Source: an uncultured Succinatimonas sp. (GTDB lineage: Bacteria > Pseudomonadota > Gammaproteobacteria > Enterobacterales > Succinivibrionaceae). Taken from it: DNA of 23,324 nt. Under the pieces are notes generated by a model. It ran no database searches, was not told the origin of the DNA, and worked only from the letters and a program-made list of their open reading frames with translations. A program made the position numbers and the translations under genes. Where the stretch lies: the NCBI GenBank assembly GCA_937896115.1, contig CALBLB010000386.1, forward strand, positions 1 through 23,324, given 5' to 3'. Position 1 is the first letter of the stretch; each line of letters begins with the position of its first letter. This document shows, piece after piece, positions 7,096-14,699 of this stretch.

Positions 7096-8214
7096 ATGAA
7101 CGGCAAAAAAAATTCTAAAAAAAGACTGGTCGTAAAGTTGGGAACTTCAACCTTAACTGCAGGTACCAAACATCTTGACAGGCCTTCCATGCTTGAAATA
7201 GTCAAGGCAGTCAAAAGACTCATCGCATCAGGTTATGAGGTGGCGGTGGTGTCTTCAGGGGCCATCGCGGCAGGACGTGAGTTTTTAGGCTACCCGAAGC
7301 TTTCCAATGACGTAAGTTCAAAACAGATGTTATCTGCCGTGGGGCAGGGCAAACTTTTTGAAGTGTGGGAAGATCTGTTTGCAATCTACGGCTTGCATAT
7401 AGGGCAGCTTTTGCTTACCAAAGCCGATCTTGAAAATCGCGAACGCTATCTTAATATACGCGATACCGTCACCGCCATGCTGGACTTCGGGGTTATTCCG
7501 ATTTTCAATGAAAATGATGCCGTGGCGGTATCTGAGATCAAAGTAGGCGACAATGACAATTTGGCAGCCTTGATTGGGGTGTTGGTCGAAGCCGAGGCGG
7601 TGATCCTGCTTACTGATCAAAAAGGTCTGTTCAGTGCCGATCCGCGTAAAGATCCCGATGCCAGACTCATACGCGAAGTAAAAAGCATAGATGAAAGCAT
7701 AGAGGCTTTGTGCGGCGGCAGCGGCACGGCGCTCGGGACCGGCGGCATGGCCACCAAAGTAGAAGCTGCCAAAACCGCGACCAAGGCAGGAGTCAAAGTG
7801 ATCATCTGCTCAGGAGACTCCCCGCAGAGCATTCCTGATTTTGTCAAAGGGTGCGGTGAGTGTACGGTGTTCATGCCTTCTTTGCATCCGGTGCTTTCAC
7901 GAAAATCCTGGCTTTCAAGTGCAACCATAGCTCAGGGCAGACTGACGGTTGACGACGGTGCTTACACCGCGCTGACGCAAAAAGGATCCAGCCTTTTGCC
8001 AAAAGGGATAAGCCTGGTTACAGGAGTTTTCAAACGCGGTGCCACCGTGGACATACTCAATACCAAAGGACGGATCTTTGCCCGCGGTCTTACTCGTTAC
8101 GGCAGTGAAGATTTAAGCAGGATCGTCGGACATCGCAGCGATGAAATTGAAACTTTGCTGGGATTTAGCCACGGTGACGTGGCTGTACATCGTGATGATT
8201 TGGTACTCGTTTAA
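7096..8214 (+). CDS. proB: Glutamate 5-kinase
   Basis: ProB phosphorylates L-glutamate at the gamma-carboxyl with ATP, the first and feedback-inhibited step of proline synthesis; the labile product is passed to ProA, encoded 11 bp downstream. The 372-residue protein has the amino-acid-kinase core with KLGTSTL (14-20), SSGAIAAG (53-60), the substrate loop IFNENDAVA near 136-144 and GDNDNLAA near 153-160, then GTGGMATK near 216-223. A C-terminal PUA domain spans about 280-360 (VDDGAYTALTQKGSSLLPKG opening it). The full-length two-domain form matches E. coli ProB (367). The start has GCGGAAA about eight bases upstream. The gene follows frsA so closely (22 bp) that cotranscription is likely. Confidence 0.96.
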   Translation: MNGKKNSKKRLVVKLGTSTLTAGTKHLDRPSMLEIVKAVKRLIASGYEVAVVSSGAIAAGREFLGYPKLSNDVSSKQMLSAVGQGKLFEVWEDLFAIYGLHIGQLLLTKADLENRERYLNIRDTVTAMLDFGVIPIFNENDAVAVSEIKVGDNDNLAALIGVLVEAEAVILLTDQKGLFSADPRKDPDARLIREVKSIDESIEALCGGSGTALGTGGMATKVEAAKTATKAGVKVIICSGDSPQSIPDFVKGCGECTVFMPSLHPVLSRKSWLSSATIAQGRLTVDDGAYTALTQKGSSLLPKGISLVTGVFKRGATVDILNTKGRIFARGLTRYGSEDLSRIVGHRSDEIETLLGFSHGDVAVHRDDLVLV

Positions 8215-8225
8215 GGTTTTTTAAG

Positions 8226-9488
8226 ATGAATGCAGAAGAACTTAAAAGCAGGTGCGCTGAGGCATACACGGCGTCTTTTGATTATGCGCTGCTTTCAACC
8301 TCAAAGAAGAATGAAGCTTTGCTTAAGCTTGCCTCTCTTTTGGAAGAGCACGAAAAAGAGATCATGAAGATCAATGCCGATGAGGTAAACAAAGCAAGGG
8401 AGCGCGGTTTGAGCTCCGCATTGGTCGACAGAATGACCTTTACCAAGGCACGTTTTGACGAAATGGTTGCGGGAGTAAGAAAGGTTGCCGCATTAGATGA
8501 TCCTTTAAACAGGATCTGGGACGGGAAAACACTGCCTTCGGGGCTGTCTTTGTACAAGCGCTCGGTTCCTTTGGGAGTTGTCGGAGTGATCTACGAATCG
8601 CGTCCCAACGTGACCGTGGATATTGCCGCTTTATGTTTAAAATCCGGCAATGCCTGTGTGCTGCGCGGAGGCTCTGAGTGCCTGAACACCAATTGTAAAT
8701 TGCACGAAATTATTAAGGAAGCTTTGCAAAAATGCGGTTTGTCTTCGTGCGGCGTGGCTTTTATAGACAGCCCCGAGCGCGAGTTGGTAGCGGTGATGTT
8801 AAGTCTCAACGAATATATTTCGGTGCTTATCCCGCGAGGCGGGGAAAAATTGCAGCGCAGATGTCAGCAGGAGTCGTCCATACCCGTGATCATAGGCGGT
8901 TTCGGGATCAGCCATATTTTTGCCGATGACAGTTGTGATTTGCAGCGCGCCGTCGCTGTCATCGTCAATGCAAAAGTACAAAAACCTTCAGCCTGCAATG
9001 CCTTGGATACCCTGCTGGTGCATGAAAAGATAGCCGGTAAGCTGATCCCTTCCGTACTTGATGCTTTAAAACCGTATAAGGTTGAAGTATTGGCGCACGG
9101 AAAGGCAATGGCTTTGGCAAAAGATTATCCTTATGTGCAACAAGGTTGTGAAGACGATTTTGATACCGAGTTTTTATCTTTGCGCATGAATCTTAAAGTG
9201 GTAGCCGATGTCAAAGAAGCCTGCGAGCATATGATAAAGCACAGAGCGTCGCATTCTGATGCCATTCTGACTGACAGCAGCGCACACGCCGATCTCTTCG
9301 TGCGCTCTGCAGGATCGGCTTGCGTTTACGTCAATGCTTCGACGCGTTTTACCGACGGAGGCCAGTTCGGACTGGGAGCCGAAGTGGCAATTTCCACGCA
9401 AAAACTGCATGCACGCGGGCCGATGAGCCTTGAAGCACTTACAACTTATCAATATGTGTTAAAAGGTGATTATTTGAGCAGATCCTGA
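8226..9488 (+). CDS. proA: Gamma-glutamyl phosphate reductase
   Basis: ProA reduces gamma-glutamyl phosphate with NADPH to glutamate 5-semialdehyde, which cyclises to pyrroline-5-carboxylate for proline. The 420-residue protein is an aldehyde-dehydrogenase-superfamily member of normal length (about 417). It shows VIYESRPNVT (121-130), LIPRGG (201-206), the catalytic cysteine in KPSACNALDT (Cys257), and the C-terminal FTDGGQFGLGAEVAISTQKLHARGPM signature (key parts FGLGAEVAIST and HARGPM). It follows proB at 11 bp, as in the classic proBA operon. The ribosome-binding site is weak (only AAG next to the ATG), which may mean translational coupling to proB. Confidence 0.96.
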   Translation: MNAEELKSRCAEAYTASFDYALLSTSKKNEALLKLASLLEEHEKEIMKINADEVNKARERGLSSALVDRMTFTKARFDEMVAGVRKVAALDDPLNRIWDGKTLPSGLSLYKRSVPLGVVGVIYESRPNVTVDIAALCLKSGNACVLRGGSECLNTNCKLHEIIKEALQKCGLSSCGVAFIDSPERELVAVMLSLNEYISVLIPRGGEKLQRRCQQESSIPVIIGGFGISHIFADDSCDLQRAVAVIVNAKVQKPSACNALDTLLVHEKIAGKLIPSVLDALKPYKVEVLAHGKAMALAKDYPYVQQGCEDDFDTEFLSLRMNLKVVADVKEACEHMIKHRASHSDAILTDSSAHADLFVRSAGSACVYVNASTRFTDGGQFGLGAEVAISTQKLHARGPMSLEALTTYQYVLKGDYLSRS

Positions 9489-9561
9489 AAAAGGCGGATC
9501 GTTTGGGCAAACCCGATCGGATTTCCCCTCCGCATCGATGCGGAGGGTGAATATTCAGGAT
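9482..9561. other. Branched inverted-repeat structure between proA and flgT
   Basis: An outer stem ATCCTGAA (9482-9489) / TTCAGGAT (9554-9561) encloses two hairpins. The first is GATCGTTT/AAAC-cc-GATC (9497-9518). The second is a perfect 22-bp palindrome centred at 9536/9537 with arms CCCTCCGCATC and GATGCGGAGGG (9526-9547). The first arm covers the proA stop codon. The genes converge here, so it probably ends both transcripts, but there is no T-tract. The shape is also that of a REP/BIME-type element. Confidence 0.55.
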
Positions 9562-9582
9562 ACAGGGCTGCAGACTAAAGAT

Positions 9583-10755
9583 TTAACGTACGAGAATTGC
9601 CTTGTCGTTTATTCTTACGTTTAACAAATTGTCATTAAGATCCGTTCCTGAGAGTTTTGATGATCCCCGGTAAACCTGTTTAACTACATAAATTCCGCGG
9701 GCTCTGTCTTCGATGTCAAAACTGTCGCCTTGAGGAGTGTATCCTTCCGAAGTCTGTACCAGTGAAAATTTCATGCCCTGGCGTATGCCGCTTTCTTCTC
9801 CCAAATCTATGATAAAGCCGTCGTCGTCTATGTCGATCACGGTAGCCTCCGGCATACGGCACTGCAAGACTCCCGCAATGTCATCGCCTGCCTGCTGCGC
9901 CAGGCTTGCCATGCGTTGCCCGAAAGCAGATCCTTTGAAACGCTCGGATCTTAAATCCAGAAATTCCCCCTGCTTGAAGGGCCAGTCGCTCACCATATCG
10001 TAATTGCGTGAAAACAATACCGAACCTTCGTTGGAGTCGTAAACCGTGACGGTAAAGGACAAAGATCTGGTACGTTGATAAAAGATTTTGTCAAAAACCC
10101 CTTCTCCTGCGTCCGCAGCCGCAGCCGAATTTATCGAGCCGGTTACTATGTATTGAGCCTGATGCTGTTTTGCCAAGGCTTCAAGATTGGCCTGCAGTTC
10201 TTGATCAGGGGCACTGCCGGAGGCTGCACCGTGTAAAGAGACGTTGGTTGCGGATCGCAAAAGCAGTGACGGTATTGAAGCAAGGCGGCGGGTTACGGCC
10301 AAAGTGAGTTCGCGGTTTATCGTATCTATGCCGGCGCTTCCTTGGTAGGCAGTTTGATCCGCATAACCGAAAGTGATGGGCAGGACGCTTTTTTTGACGG
10401 CGGATGCGGCACAGCTGCCGGCATGACTTTCATCTAATAAGACTTTGACGGTAACGCTTACCCGTCCGCGGGTTTTTTGTTCCGCCACCACTATGACTTT
10501 GCGTACGGGAACATCGCTTTTTACGGTGGTGTCGGAATTTAACAGCGTGCCGCCTTGAAATTCCTGCTGAGTGCTTACCAAAGCCCCGGCTTCCAGTCTG
10601 GCACTGCGTATGGCATCGTTTACCGCATCGTCACGTGCTTTGGCTACGGAATCTAAAATCGGTGCATTGCCCTGTACGGTATGCCAGGCGGCCTGTGCGT
10701 TAAAAGAGATTGCCGCCATAATGCTTAAAACGGAAATTTTGATTTTATTGAACAT
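9583..10755 (-). CDS. flgT: Flagellar assembly protein FlgT
   Basis: FlgT is a periplasmic protein of sodium-type polar flagella (Vibrio) that forms the H ring around the basal body and helps retain the stator complex. The 390-residue product has a signal peptide (MFNKIKISVLSIMAAISFNAQA, cleavage near AQA-AWHT), an N-terminal domain opening TVQGNAPILDSVAKARDDAV, a middle domain with YIVTGSINS, and a C-terminal beta domain (GFIIDLGEESGIRQGMKFSLV) ending in ILVR, in line with the three-domain FlgT structure. The frame is open upstream, but the ATG at 10753-10755 gives the clean signal peptide and has GAGGGA about nine bases before it. It is divergent from flgOPN across a region with paired sigma-54-like promoters, which suggests joint control. 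Confidence 0.88.
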   Translation of the reverse strand: MFNKIKISVLSIMAAISFNAQAAWHTVQGNAPILDSVAKARDDAVNDAIRSARLEAGALVSTQQEFQGGTLLNSDTTVKSDVPVRKVIVVAEQKTRGRVSVTVKVLLDESHAGSCAASAVKKSVLPITFGYADQTAYQGSAGIDTINRELTLAVTRRLASIPSLLLRSATNVSLHGAASGSAPDQELQANLEALAKQHQAQYIVTGSINSAAAADAGEGVFDKIFYQRTRSLSFTVTVYDSNEGSVLFSRNYDMVSDWPFKQGEFLDLRSERFKGSAFGQRMASLAQQAGDDIAGVLQCRMPEATVIDIDDDGFIIDLGEESGIRQGMKFSLVQTSEGYTPQGDSFDIEDRARGIYVVKQVYRGSSKLSGTDLNDNLLNVRINDKAILVR

Positions 10756-10800
10756 AAGTCCAAGTCCCTCGTGATCTCGACGGGTGTCAAAAATTATTGA

Positions 10801-10816
10801 TGGCATTGAATTTGCA
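10801..10816 (+). promoter_or_regulatory. Sigma-54 promoter for flgOPN
   Basis: TGGCATTGAATTTGCA matches the -24/-12 consensus TGGCAC-N5-TTGCA with one change, and GG (10802-10803) to GC (10814-10815) has the required 10-bp gap. Predicted start is near 10827, about 40 bp before the flgO ATG. flgOP of Vibrio is known to be RpoN-dependent. Confidence 0.8.
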
Positions 10817-10828
10817 TTAAATGTACCA
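10813..10828 (-). promoter_or_regulatory. Opposing sigma-54-like promoter for flgT
   Basis: The minus strand reads TGGTACATTTAATGCA, with GG and GC again separated by 10 bp. TGG-AC and TGCA fit the consensus; the first T of TTGC is an A. Its GC is the same base pair step (10814-10815) as in the flgO promoter. Predicted start is near 10802, about 47 bp before the flgT ATG. Confidence 0.55.
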
Positions 10829-10868
10829 AGAAAATATTACTACAGAATAAATAACAGGAGAGATCCTT

Positions 10869-11879
10869 ATGAGGGCAACAAAGCTTTGTCTTGCGGTGCT
10901 GACGGCGTGGCTGACGCTGTCAGGCTGCTCGTCGACCGTGCCCAAAAGCAACGGAGAGTCGCAAGATCTTTATGCCAAACACGGTATGGAAGTAAGTAAG
11001 ACAGCCTCGGAGATGGCCGACACTTTGGTTAAGACTTTAAAACAGGATCTGGCCAAAGATAAAAACGGCGGCAGCGACTATCCGAAAGTCGGGGTAACTT
11101 CATTCGTCGATACCGATACTTATGAGAATGCAGGTTACCTGGGCAGAGCTTTGGGGGAATTTTTTATTCACGAGTTGGACCGCCGCGGCATTCCGGTAAG
11201 CGAATTCAAGCTCACGGGCAACATCAGCGTCAGCAAAGACGGAGAGGACGTGTTCTCCCGCGATTGGAAGAAACTTGCCGGCAAAGCCCGTTTCCGTCAT
11301 ATTCTTGCCGGTACCATCACTCGTAATGAGCAGGGTGTGGTGTTGTTAGCCCGTATCATCGATATGCAGTCATCCGAGGTAAAAGGATCGGCCACCGGGT
11401 TTATCCCTTATAAAGATCTGCCTTATTGTTACCGTACTGCCGATAAAAACTGCTCGTTTGAAGGCAGTATTTCCTATTCAACCTATATACCCTCAAGCAG
11501 TGCCGTCAACAGCGTTCAGACTAACGGATCGGTAAAAGATACCGTAACTTCGGTGCAGGTAAGCTCGGTAAGCGCCTCTTCATCTACGTACAGATCCGTT
11601 TCCGCCGGGAAAAACTACGGCAGCGTCAAAGAGGATGCCAGAGATCGCAAGGCCAGAGAGAAACTGGAGCACGATCCGGATTTTAACGACAAGTATTATC
11701 CGCAAGAAGCATCGGTACCGGCTACCTCCACCGGTAATTATGAGCAGTTTATTCACGACAACGGCTCGATGAGCGGGCATAGCAGTGTGATTTATCCTGC
11801 CGACTCTTACAGAGTAAGCGGGCATTTGGTACGTGATGTGCATGATCAAAGTCAGTATCAGCGTATTGCGGATAATTGA
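10869..11879 (+). CDS. flgO: Flagellar outer-membrane lipoprotein FlgO
   Basis: FlgO is a lipoprotein of the polar flagellum; in Vibrio it acts with FlgP at the outer membrane and is needed for full motility. The 336-residue product has a lipoprotein signal with lipobox LSGC (Cys20). The FlgO domain follows: DTLVKTLKQDLA, VGVTSFVDTDTYENAGYLGR, LGEFFIHELDRRGIPVSEFK, and ILAGTITRNEQGVVLLARIID at about 50-185 (key residues). After about residue 190 comes an unusual C-terminal stretch rich in Ser, Thr, Tyr and Val (SVQVSSVSASSSTYRSVSAG) and then charged sequence, with no domain I recognise. This makes the protein longer than the FlgO domain alone. The start has ACAGGAGAG seven bases upstream. First gene of flgO-flgP-flgN; flgP starts 10 bp after its stop. 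Confidence 0.87.
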   Translation: MRATKLCLAVLTAWLTLSGCSSTVPKSNGESQDLYAKHGMEVSKTASEMADTLVKTLKQDLAKDKNGGSDYPKVGVTSFVDTDTYENAGYLGRALGEFFIHELDRRGIPVSEFKLTGNISVSKDGEDVFSRDWKKLAGKARFRHILAGTITRNEQGVVLLARIIDMQSSEVKGSATGFIPYKDLPYCYRTADKNCSFEGSISYSTYIPSSSAVNSVQTNGSVKDTVTSVQVSSVSASSSTYRSVSAGKNYGSVKEDARDRKAREKLEHDPDFNDKYYPQEASVPATSTGNYEQFIHDNGSMSGHSSVIYPADSYRVSGHLVRDVHDQSQYQRIADN

Positions 11880-11889
11880 GGAAAATTAA

Positions 11890-12351
11890 ATGAAGTTTTG
11901 GTTACTTCAGATTTTTGCGGCGGCTTTGCTGAGCTTAAGCGGTTGTTCGGGCATGCTTTCGAGTACATCGTTTACGCGTGATCTTGCCTATACCGATACC
12001 GGAGTACATAGGCCGGACGAATTTCCTATATTGCATGCCACAGGTTATGCGTCGGTATCACGTCAGCCGGGCAGAACTCAAAGCGAGCGCGAGATCATGG
12101 CCATGAGAGCTTCAAAGGTTGAAGCTTATCGCGAACTTACCGAGCAGGTAAACGGTCTTTATGTCAAAGCGGATACCTCGCTTGACGGTACTACCCGTCA
12201 AAGACATGACTCCGTAAAAACTCAGGTGGAAGGATATGTGCACGGCGCGCGCGTGCTAAGACAATATCCTTTGGGTGATACCTATGCTACCGAGCTTGAG
12301 CTTGATACCAAAATCATTTACGACTTGTATGATTTGAGGGGAGCACTGTAA
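11890..12351 (+). CDS. flgP: Flagellar outer-membrane lipoprotein FlgP (LPP20 family)
   Basis: FlgP is an outer-membrane lipoprotein required for motility; in Vibrio and Campylobacter it belongs to basal disk or outer-ring structures around the flagellar base. The 153-residue product has a signal peptide with lipobox LSGC (Cys19). The LPP20-type domain follows: LHATGYASVSRQPG, then EREIMAMRASKVEAYRELTEQVNG (key residues AMRASK..AYREL), VEGYVHGARVLRQYPLGDTYATELELD. Length is typical for the family. The start is preceded by GAGGAAAATTAA. Its stop TAA overlaps the flgN ATG by one base (TAATG), which implies translational coupling. Confidence 0.9.
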   Translation: MKFWLLQIFAAALLSLSGCSGMLSSTSFTRDLAYTDTGVHRPDEFPILHATGYASVSRQPGRTQSEREIMAMRASKVEAYRELTEQVNGLYVKADTSLDGTTRQRHDSVKTQVEGYVHGARVLRQYPLGDTYATELELDTKIIYDLYDLRGAL

Positions 12352-12815
12352 TGCAAAACAATACTTTTACTCCTTACGGGGCAATTACTCCTAAACCTCT
12401 TAATTTCTATTTAAACGAGCAGGAGCAGACGCTTGAGCAGCTGTATGCTCTGTTAAAAGACGAGCGCCTGGCCCTGCGCAAACGCGATCTTGAGGCGGTA
12501 AGTTCCATTGCCGAGCAGAAATCGGCATTGATGATGAAACTTCAGGGAAATGATCAGAAGATCAAATTAAATCCTCAGGCTGCCAAACTTAAAAATGAAT
12601 TTGCCTCCAGAGTAGCCGGTATCAAAGCTGCGCTTTGTGAATGTAAAAAGCTCAATGCGATAAACGGCCGGTTGATCACCTTGGCACTTAATTCAACCCG
12701 CCGTCTTTCATCCATACTGATGCAGACACGTGATCGTACTACGCGTAACCTCACCTATACCGACAAGGGATGTACGGTAGCCCGCGGACCCATGAGGGTC
12801 AGTATAGAGTGCTGA
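12351..12815 (+). CDS. flgN: Flagellar export chaperone FlgN
   Basis: FlgN is the cytoplasmic chaperone that binds the hook-filament junction proteins FlgK and FlgL and delivers them to the flagellar export gate. The 154-residue product is predicted all-helical, with the FlgN-type first helix LNEQEQTLEQLYALLKDERL and ALRKRDLEAVSSIAEQKSAL (the AL..RD...I...K pattern seen in FlgN), then a helix with CECKKLNAINGRLI and a short C-terminal tail TYTDKGCTVARGPMRVSIEC (tail form YTDKG is common in FlgN). It overlaps flgP by one base and ends 37 bp before a hairpin that probably terminates flgOPN. FlgM, usually its direct neighbour, lies 3.4 kb away on the other strand. Confidence 0.82.
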   Translation: MQNNTFTPYGAITPKPLNFYLNEQEQTLEQLYALLKDERLALRKRDLEAVSSIAEQKSALMMKLQGNDQKIKLNPQAAKLKNEFASRVAGIKAALCECKKLNAINGRLITLALNSTRRLSSILMQTRDRTTRNLTYTDKGCTVARGPMRVSIEC

Positions 12816-12852
12816 ACTCTGCACTTTTAAAGAGCTTTCACTAAAATATGCT

Positions 12853-12895
12853 GAAAAAAGAGATCATAAATAGTGCAAAGATGATTTCTTTTTTC
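12853..12895 (+). terminator. Hairpin terminating flgO-flgP-flgN
   Basis: GAAAAAAGAGATCAT (12853-12867) pairs with ATGATTTCTTTTTTC (12881-12895) over 15 bp with one G-T wobble and a 13-nt loop. The stem is A-rich on the left and ends in a T-run on the right, as in A/T-tract bidirectional terminators. Confidence 0.55.
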
Positions 12896-12930
12896 ATTTG
12901 TGCCCTGTTGTGTCACAATCCGTCTTTAAA

Positions 12931-12950
12931 TCAGAACTTTCGCGTTCTGA
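12931..12950. repeat. Dyad upstream of the amino-acid permease gene
   Basis: Perfect inverted repeat TCAGAAC-TTTCGC-GTTCTGA, followed by AAAAAATAAT, 54 bp before the permease start. It lacks a T-tract on the plus strand, so it is more likely an operator or leader hairpin than a terminator. Confidence 0.35.
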
Positions 12951-13003
12951 AAAAATAATCTCCGTGCCGTGCATGTTTGCGGCAACCTAAGAGGGACACT
13001 CCT

Positions 13004-14515
13004 GTGCAGTCAACATCAAAATCCTCCGCCGTTAAAAGTTCGGGCGGGTTAAAACGTTCTTTTGGTTTGTGTGAAGCCATAACCATCACCGCAGGATCGG
13101 TGATAGGCGTGGGGCTTTTTACCGTAGGATCCAATGTAGTAGGAGATCTGGGGGCATCGGTGATCTTTGCTACGCTGATAGCTTTGGTCGTCAGTATTTA
13201 TCCTGCGCTTTTATATGCGGAAATGGGAGCTGCCTTGCCTTATGCAGGCGGTACCTATCAATTTGCCTCCATAGGTCTTGGACGTGCTGCCGGTATGCTT
13301 GCCGGGTGGAATTTCATCATTTCGTTGGTAGCGGTAACGGGCGGTGAGGCTCTGGCTTTTAGCTATTACTTTAAAACACTGCTTGCAGCCTGCGGCATCG
13401 ATCTGGAAATTTCCGACATAGCTTTGGCGTCAATAGTATGTGCAGGCTTTGTTGTAGCTAACGTTTTCGGCGTTAAATTTACCGGCAGATTGCAAAATGC
13501 CTTTATGTTCTTCTTTTGGGGAGTGGCATTTATTTGGTTTTTGACCATGATCCCCAACATCAGTCTGCCTAATTTTGTCAGAGCACCTGAATTCCTGCCT
13601 GCAGAAGGCAAAGTCTCGTTCATGTCCTCCGTATGTCTTATCTGGTGGTGCTTTGCAGGATTCGAAGCCTGTGTGGCCATGGGTGAGGAGATCCGTTTCC
13701 CCCGCATTACTCTGCCGCGTGCGTTGTTCTTGGCACCGTTCGTGGTATTCGCGGTCAATGCTCTGTTCCAGTGGTTCTTAGTAGGGATCACTCCTGCTGA
13801 GCACATAGCCGATTTGTCAGCAGCTTCAGCGCCTTTTACCGAAGCCATGAAAGCTGCGGGGATCTTGGGCTTCCCGCTCATTTTGCTGGCAGCCGGCATC
13901 GCTTTCGGCGGTGATTTCTCCACTTTAAATGCTTCCATCGCTACTCCTCCGCGCTATCTTTTCACCATGGCGCGTGACGGTTCGATGCCGAAAATTTTTG
14001 CATTGGTGTCAAAACGTTATCAGACTCCTTATGTAGCCGTGATCACGCTGGGAGTACTTTCAATTGCACTTATCACCACTAATTCGCTTATCTATATCGC
14101 TTCGTTATCCCTCTTTGCCGATCTTTTCTATTATGTGATAGGCATAGTGGCCGCTTATGCTTTGCGCAGAAATCATCCTGATCTTCACCGCACTTACAAA
14201 GCCCCTCTGATCGCCGTCGGCGCTCCTTTAAGCGCACTCATCTATATCTATATGATGACCGAGCTTGATACCGAGGCGTTTATTACCGGTGCCGTATGGT
14301 GTGCTTTGGGACTTGCCATTCACTTTATTTGTTCTGCCAAGTACGGCAAAGCCGGCGAATTTACTTTGGATATGGAAAGCTCGGGTGCTGACGAGATCCC
14401 TACTAAAGAAGAGCGCGCTCACCTTGATCGCGAATTTAAAGTATGGACCGTCGTGGTGGCAATTTCCTGTCTGACAGCCGTAGGCTTGTTTGCTTTGCCT
14501 TTTATAGTGAACTGA
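13004..14515 (+). CDS. APC-superfamily amino-acid permease
   Basis: A polytopic inner-membrane transporter of the amino acid-polyamine-organocation superfamily, importing or exchanging an amino acid. The 503-residue protein shows about twelve hydrophobic helices. The first carries the APC glycine motif AGSVIGVGLFTVGS, followed by helix 2 ending EMGAALPYAGGTYQF, and the cytoplasmic segment ATPPRYLFTMARDGSMPKIFALV, all classic APC marks. Substrate cannot be read from the sequence. I prefer the GTG at 13004 (AAGAGGG nine bases upstream) over the in-frame TTG at 12977. The C-terminal tail after residue about 450 has an acidic cytoplasmic section and one more hydrophobic segment. It has its own strong terminator, so it is a single-gene unit placed between flgN and the SSB/AAA+ pair. 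Confidence 0.85.
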   Translation: MQSTSKSSAVKSSGGLKRSFGLCEAITITAGSVIGVGLFTVGSNVVGDLGASVIFATLIALVVSIYPALLYAEMGAALPYAGGTYQFASIGLGRAAGMLAGWNFIISLVAVTGGEALAFSYYFKTLLAACGIDLEISDIALASIVCAGFVVANVFGVKFTGRLQNAFMFFFWGVAFIWFLTMIPNISLPNFVRAPEFLPAEGKVSFMSSVCLIWWCFAGFEACVAMGEEIRFPRITLPRALFLAPFVVFAVNALFQWFLVGITPAEHIADLSAASAPFTEAMKAAGILGFPLILLAAGIAFGGDFSTLNASIATPPRYLFTMARDGSMPKIFALVSKRYQTPYVAVITLGVLSIALITTNSLIYIASLSLFADLFYYVIGIVAAYALRRNHPDLHRTYKAPLIAVGAPLSALIYIYMMTELDTEAFITGAVWCALGLAIHFICSAKYGKAGEFTLDMESSGADEIPTKEERAHLDREFKVWTVVVAISCLTAVGLFALPFIVN

Positions 14516-14534
14516 AAATCAGACTTTAGGAAAG

Positions 14535-14558
14535 GGCTCCTTTTGCGGAGCCTTTTTT
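14535..14558 (+). terminator. Rho-independent terminator of the permease gene
   Basis: GGCTCC (14535-14540), loop TTTTGC, GGAGCC (14547-14552), then TTTTTT and a T-rich tail. It begins 19 bp after the permease stop. Confidence 0.9.
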
Positions 14559-14699
14559 ATTTTTGAAGTCTTGATATTAAGAGAACTTTTCCACAGTTTT
14601 GATCATTGCGTGCAGGCAGGATCCGCGCTTTGTGGGAAAAGAGTCGTCATTTGATCTTTAAGATGATGCTTACAGATGTTAAAAAAATGTGGAGCATCC

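Noticed and set aside
13366..13938. 190-codon open frame antisense to the permease
   Set aside because: The composition (Lys, Ala, Pro and Met rich) is that of a shadow of hydrophobic codons; no ribosome-binding site and no recognisable domain.
14588..14637. TTTTCCACA and TGTGGGAAAA as DnaA boxes upstream of the SSB-like gene
   Set aside because: Only one of the pair fits the consensus and there is no cluster; the arms may equally be a weak inverted repeat around the promoter.
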